DNA from: Pyxidicoccus caerfyrddinensis
Lineage (GTDB): Bacteria > Myxococcota > Myxococcia > Myxococcales > Myxococcaceae
NCBI RefSeq assembly: GCF_010894405.1
Contig: NZ_JAAIYA010000023.1
Coordinates: 62,001 to 126,000 of the forward strand
Reading direction: 5' to 3'
DNA: 64,000 nt
Shown piece after piece: positions 61,708 through 64,000 of this stretch. Made by a program: the position numbers and the translations under genes. Every line of letters begins with the position of its first letter. Position 1 is the first letter of the stretch. The notes below the pieces were generated by a model that was not told the origin of the DNA, did no database searches, and saw only the letters and a program-made list of their open reading frames with translations.

Positions 61708-62472
61708 ATGGAACGGCTGAACGGGAAGGTCGCAATCATCACGGGCGCGAGCGCGGGAATCGGACGGGCCACGGCGAAGCTGTTCGCGGCCGAGGGCGCG
61801 AAGCTGGTGGTGGGGGCGCGGCGCAAGGAGGAGCTGGACACCCTGGTCGCGGAGATTGCCGCGGCCGGAGGCGAGGCCGTCGCACTCGCCGGGGACGTCC
61901 GCTCGGAGGACTACGCCCGCGCGCTCGTGGCGCTCGCGCTCCAGCGGTTCGACAAGCTGGACATCGCCTTCAACAACGCCGGCATCATCGGCGAGGGCGG
62001 GCCCAGCACCGAGGTCTCCGAGAAGGGCTTCAGCGACGCGCTCGCGGTGAACCTGACCGCCGCCTTCCTGGGCGCCAAGCACCAGCTCGGGCCGATGGTG
62101 AAGCAGGGCGCGGGCTCCATCATCTTCACCTCGACGTTCGTCGGGTACAGCTTCGCCTTCCCCGGCACGGCCGCGTACTCCGCCAGCAAGTCCGGGCTGA
62201 TTGGCCTGACGCAGGCGCTGGCCGCCGAGTACGGACCGCGCGGCGTGCGGGTGAACGCGGTGCTGCCGGGCGCGGTCGAGACGCCGATGTACCAGGCGGT
62301 GAACGCCACGCCCGAGGCGAAGACGTTCGTCACCGGGCTGCACGCGCTGAAGCGGGTGGGCACGCCCGAGGAGCTGGCCCGGGCGGTGCTGTTCCTGGCC
62401 TCCGACGACGCCTCCTTCGTCACGGGCACGGCGACGCTGGTGGACGGCGGTGTGTCGATTACCCGGACGTGA
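61708..62472 (+). CDS. short-chain dehydrogenase/reductase
   Basis: A 254-residue classical SDR. VAIITGASAGIGRATA is the cofactor-binding TGxxxGIG, NNAG is in IAFNNAGIIGEG, the catalytic Ser is in STFVGYSF, and the YxxxK is in AYSASKSGLIGL. The C-terminal ending DDASFVTGTATLVDGGVSI is typical. It uses NAD(P)H on an unknown alcohol or ketone. It is divergent from a LysR regulator and probably its target. The start has GGGAGCAGG upstream. Confidence 0.93.
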   Translation: MERLNGKVAIITGASAGIGRATAKLFAAEGAKLVVGARRKEELDTLVAEIAAAGGEAVALAGDVRSEDYARALVALALQRFDKLDIAFNNAGIIGEGGPSTEVSEKGFSDALAVNLTAAFLGAKHQLGPMVKQGAGSIIFTSTFVGYSFAFPGTAAYSASKSGLIGLTQALAAEYGPRGVRVNAVLPGAVETPMYQAVNATPEAKTFVTGLHALKRVGTPEELARAVLFLASDDASFVTGTATLVDGGVSITRT

Positions 62473-62499
62473 CGTGGGGGCCCGCCTCGGGACGCGGCG

Positions 62500-64000
62500 C
62501 TACTGCCGGCAGGACGGCGTGGAGACGCAGTTGCAACCGTTGGACTGGCCCGCCTGCAAGTCCCTCAGCTTCTCGTCGTAGCAGGCGAGGACGGAATGGT
62601 CACAGACGCCGAAGCCGCCCGGGAGCTCGGCGAAGTGGCTGTTCATGGCCACCGCGTTGTCGAGCGCGAGGTACAGGTCCGAGCAGCTCGAGTTGAGGTT
62701 CTGCCAGTTCTCCGTCTGCACGCCCCGGGGCCCGCTGTAGTCGCGGAGGTAGCAGAAGTAGCTGGTCAGCCCCGTCGCGCCACCCGTGCACCGGTCTGTG
62801 GCCACCTCGCCGATGCCGTTGTTCTGTACCTCCAGCAGCAGCTCGCCGCCGAAGGTGAGCTTCGGCTTCGCATGATTCTCCAGCAGCTCGCGCACGCCCC
62901 AGGGGGAGGCGTTGGACCAGACCTGGGTGCGGCACTGGTCGGACGGGCTGCTCACGGTGCAGCCCGGCTGCACGACGTCCCACTTGTTGATGGCGAGCGC
63001 CGTGCGGCGCGACGTGCCGAAGACCTCACGGTGCACGTCGATGGCGCGCATGTGGCAGTCCAGGTCCGTCTGGTGGGACAGGCCGGCGTTCGCCAGCCGC
63101 TGGTGGGTGTAGCCCTTCTGCTGTGCCCGGTAGAAGGGCTCGGCGTACGCCGTCATGCAGGCGGAGTCGACGACGGTGCTGACGAGCTGGTCCAGCGTCC
63201 TGCCTCCGTACAGCGTGGAGTTCGTCAGCAGCTCGTCCTGGAGCGCGCTCATCAGCTCCCGGTACTGGGCCATGTATGCCTGCGACCAGAAGAACGGCAC
63301 GCAGTTCGCGCCCGCCGGGTAGTAGCCGCCCACGCCCCCTTGTGTGGACACGGAGCAGTCGACGGCCGCGCCCTCGGACGTCGCCGGAGCATTGACGTAC
63401 TGAGGCCCCGCGCCGTCGTTCGCACGCTTCACGAAAGCAGGAGCGGCGATGCCCGCCATGATGCGGAGCTTCACGTTGGTCACCCCCGTCCCCGTGGTGA
63501 CGCTGGAGATGGCCTGCCGCAGCGGCTGCCAGTTGAAGACCTGGTCCGAGGTCTCCAGGTCCGCCCAGTCCAGCATGACGATGGCGCTGGAGACGTAGGT
63601 GGCGCTCGTCGGCGGAACGCCGGAGCGGGTCATCGTCCCCGCGACGGCGGCCGGAGGCTGGCGGTACACGAGGTTGACGGAGAGCCGCGCGAGCTTCACG
63701 GCGCCCGAGGTGTTGGTGAGCGTCACCTTCACGCGCAGTGGGCTCAGCTCCGTCAGCGTGCGCGACGTGGCGACATTGCTTGAGTAGTCCGCCGTCGTCG
63801 TAACGCCGGCGAGCGTCTGGGTGACGGTGCCGAGCTGCGTGGCACCGTCGAGGACGTCGAACCGGAGCGTGCCCGAGGCGGAGGTGGTTCCCACGTTGCC
63901 CGTCCGGGCGATGATGTCCACCCGGCTCAGCGTGCCCGCGGGCGCGGCGGGGAAGCCGAAGGTGATGTTGCCCGTGGTGAAGCCGCTCTTGGCGCGCACG
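62500..64000 (-). CDS. secreted protein with TIM-barrel-like C-terminal domain (N-terminus outside window)
   Basis: The minus strand is open from the window edge for about 500 codons to a stop at 62500, so the N-terminus is missing. Visible residues start in a beta-sandwich-like region (about the first 125) and go on to a domain with SSAIVMLDWADLETSDQVFNWQPLRQAI, typical of glycoside hydrolase TIM barrels of the GH5/GH42 type, with KLRIMAGI and an ALAINKWDV segment. The last 60 residues include several cysteines (CSDLY, CDHSVLACYDEK, CNCVSTPSC). It is probably an extracellular carbohydrate-active enzyme, but no catalytic Glu pair can be fixed from this view. Confidence 0.65.
   Translation of the reverse strand, partial: VRAKSGFTTGNITFGFPAAPAGTLSRVDIIARTGNVGTTSASGTLRFDVLDGATQLGTVTQTLAGVTTTADYSSNVATSRTLTELSPLRVKVTLTNTSGAVKLARLSVNLVYRQPPAAVAGTMTRSGVPPTSATYVSSAIVMLDWADLETSDQVFNWQPLRQAISSVTTGTGVTNVKLRIMAGIAAPAFVKRANDGAGPQYVNAPATSEGAAVDCSVSTQGGVGGYYPAGANCVPFFWSQAYMAQYRELMSALQDELLTNSTLYGGRTLDQLVSTVVDSACMTAYAEPFYRAQQKGYTHQRLANAGLSHQTDLDCHMRAIDVHREVFGTSRRTALAINKWDVVQPGCTVSSPSDQCRTQVWSNASPWGVRELLENHAKPKLTFGGELLLEVQNNGIGEVATDRCTGGATGLTSYFCYLRDYSGPRGVQTENWQNLNSSCSDLYLALDNAVAMNSHFAELPGGFGVCDHSVLACYDEKLRDLQAGQSNGCNCVSTPSCRQ

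Overview
The window is 64 kb of very GC-rich DNA with strong G/C at third codon positions, short intergenic gaps and many exported proteins. It looks like the chromosome of a predatory myxobacterium of the family Myxococcaceae (Myxococcus, Corallococcus, Pyxidicoccus or a relative). The best evidence is lineage-typical families: a TIGR02269-type (SitA-like) toxin lipoprotein beside a double-CXXCG protein, an Imm11 (MXAN_0049-type) immunity protein, a lipoprotein with NGLSF repeats, and many lipoproteins and secreted hydrolases. The genus cannot be fixed from sequence alone. I see no tRNA, rRNA, CRISPR array, insertion sequence, prophage or replication origin. Family names come from motif recognition by eye; no database search was run.

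Layout. 1-4125 (minus): a partial DUF6986/citrate-lyase-like gene coupled to a PepN aminopeptidase, and a small HExxH protein. 4309-8261 (plus): a MASE1 histidine kinase, an NlpC/P60-like protein and a monofunctional transglycosylase. 8268-11646: an APC permease, a secreted archaemetzincin-like protease, and a coupled outer-membrane protein/lipoprotein pair. 11889-15692: marR, a ClC channel and a DUF2156 membrane protein as an overlapping operon, with a palindrome at the marR start. 16091-19371: a periplasmic redox operon (di-haem peroxidase, Tat-type metallophosphoesterase, SoxA-like cytochrome c) closed by a hairpin. 19437-20771: a SitA-type toxin gene with an apparent frameshift, and its double-CXXCG partner. 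20916-25170: a four-gene MacAB-like ABC export operon. 25181-28473 (minus): FAD oxidoreductase, acyltransferase 3 and 2OG-Fe oxygenase. 28748-36934: M28 peptidase, amidohydrolase, S9 oligopeptidase, a small membrane protein and a metzincin-like lipoprotein protease. 37233-42766: NGLSF-repeat lipoprotein, GST, aldo/keto reductase, an exported protein, mreB and a CmpB-like membrane protein. 42891-49266: a doubtful exported protein, a Kef-type antiporter, a family 2 glycosyltransferase and a hybrid kinase with an ethylene-receptor-like sensor. 49377-53842: a Cys-rich lipoprotein, a large rhamnogalacturonan-lyase-like lipoprotein and an orphan Imm11 protein. 53929-64000: PadR/ADOP permease pair, alpha/beta hydrolase, a duplicated-domain tectonin protein, an ADP-ribosylglycohydrolase remnant, two hypotheticals, a divergent LysR/SDR pair and a partial secreted TIM-barrel-like protein.

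Taken together, this is mostly cell-surface and extracellular biology: peptide breakdown, polysaccharide attack, envelope remodelling, kin recognition and signal sensing. The observations most worth following are the ethylene-receptor-like kinase, the frame-disrupted toxin with an intact partner, the cytochrome/phosphoesterase operon, and the ClC/DUF2156 operon with reversed domain order.
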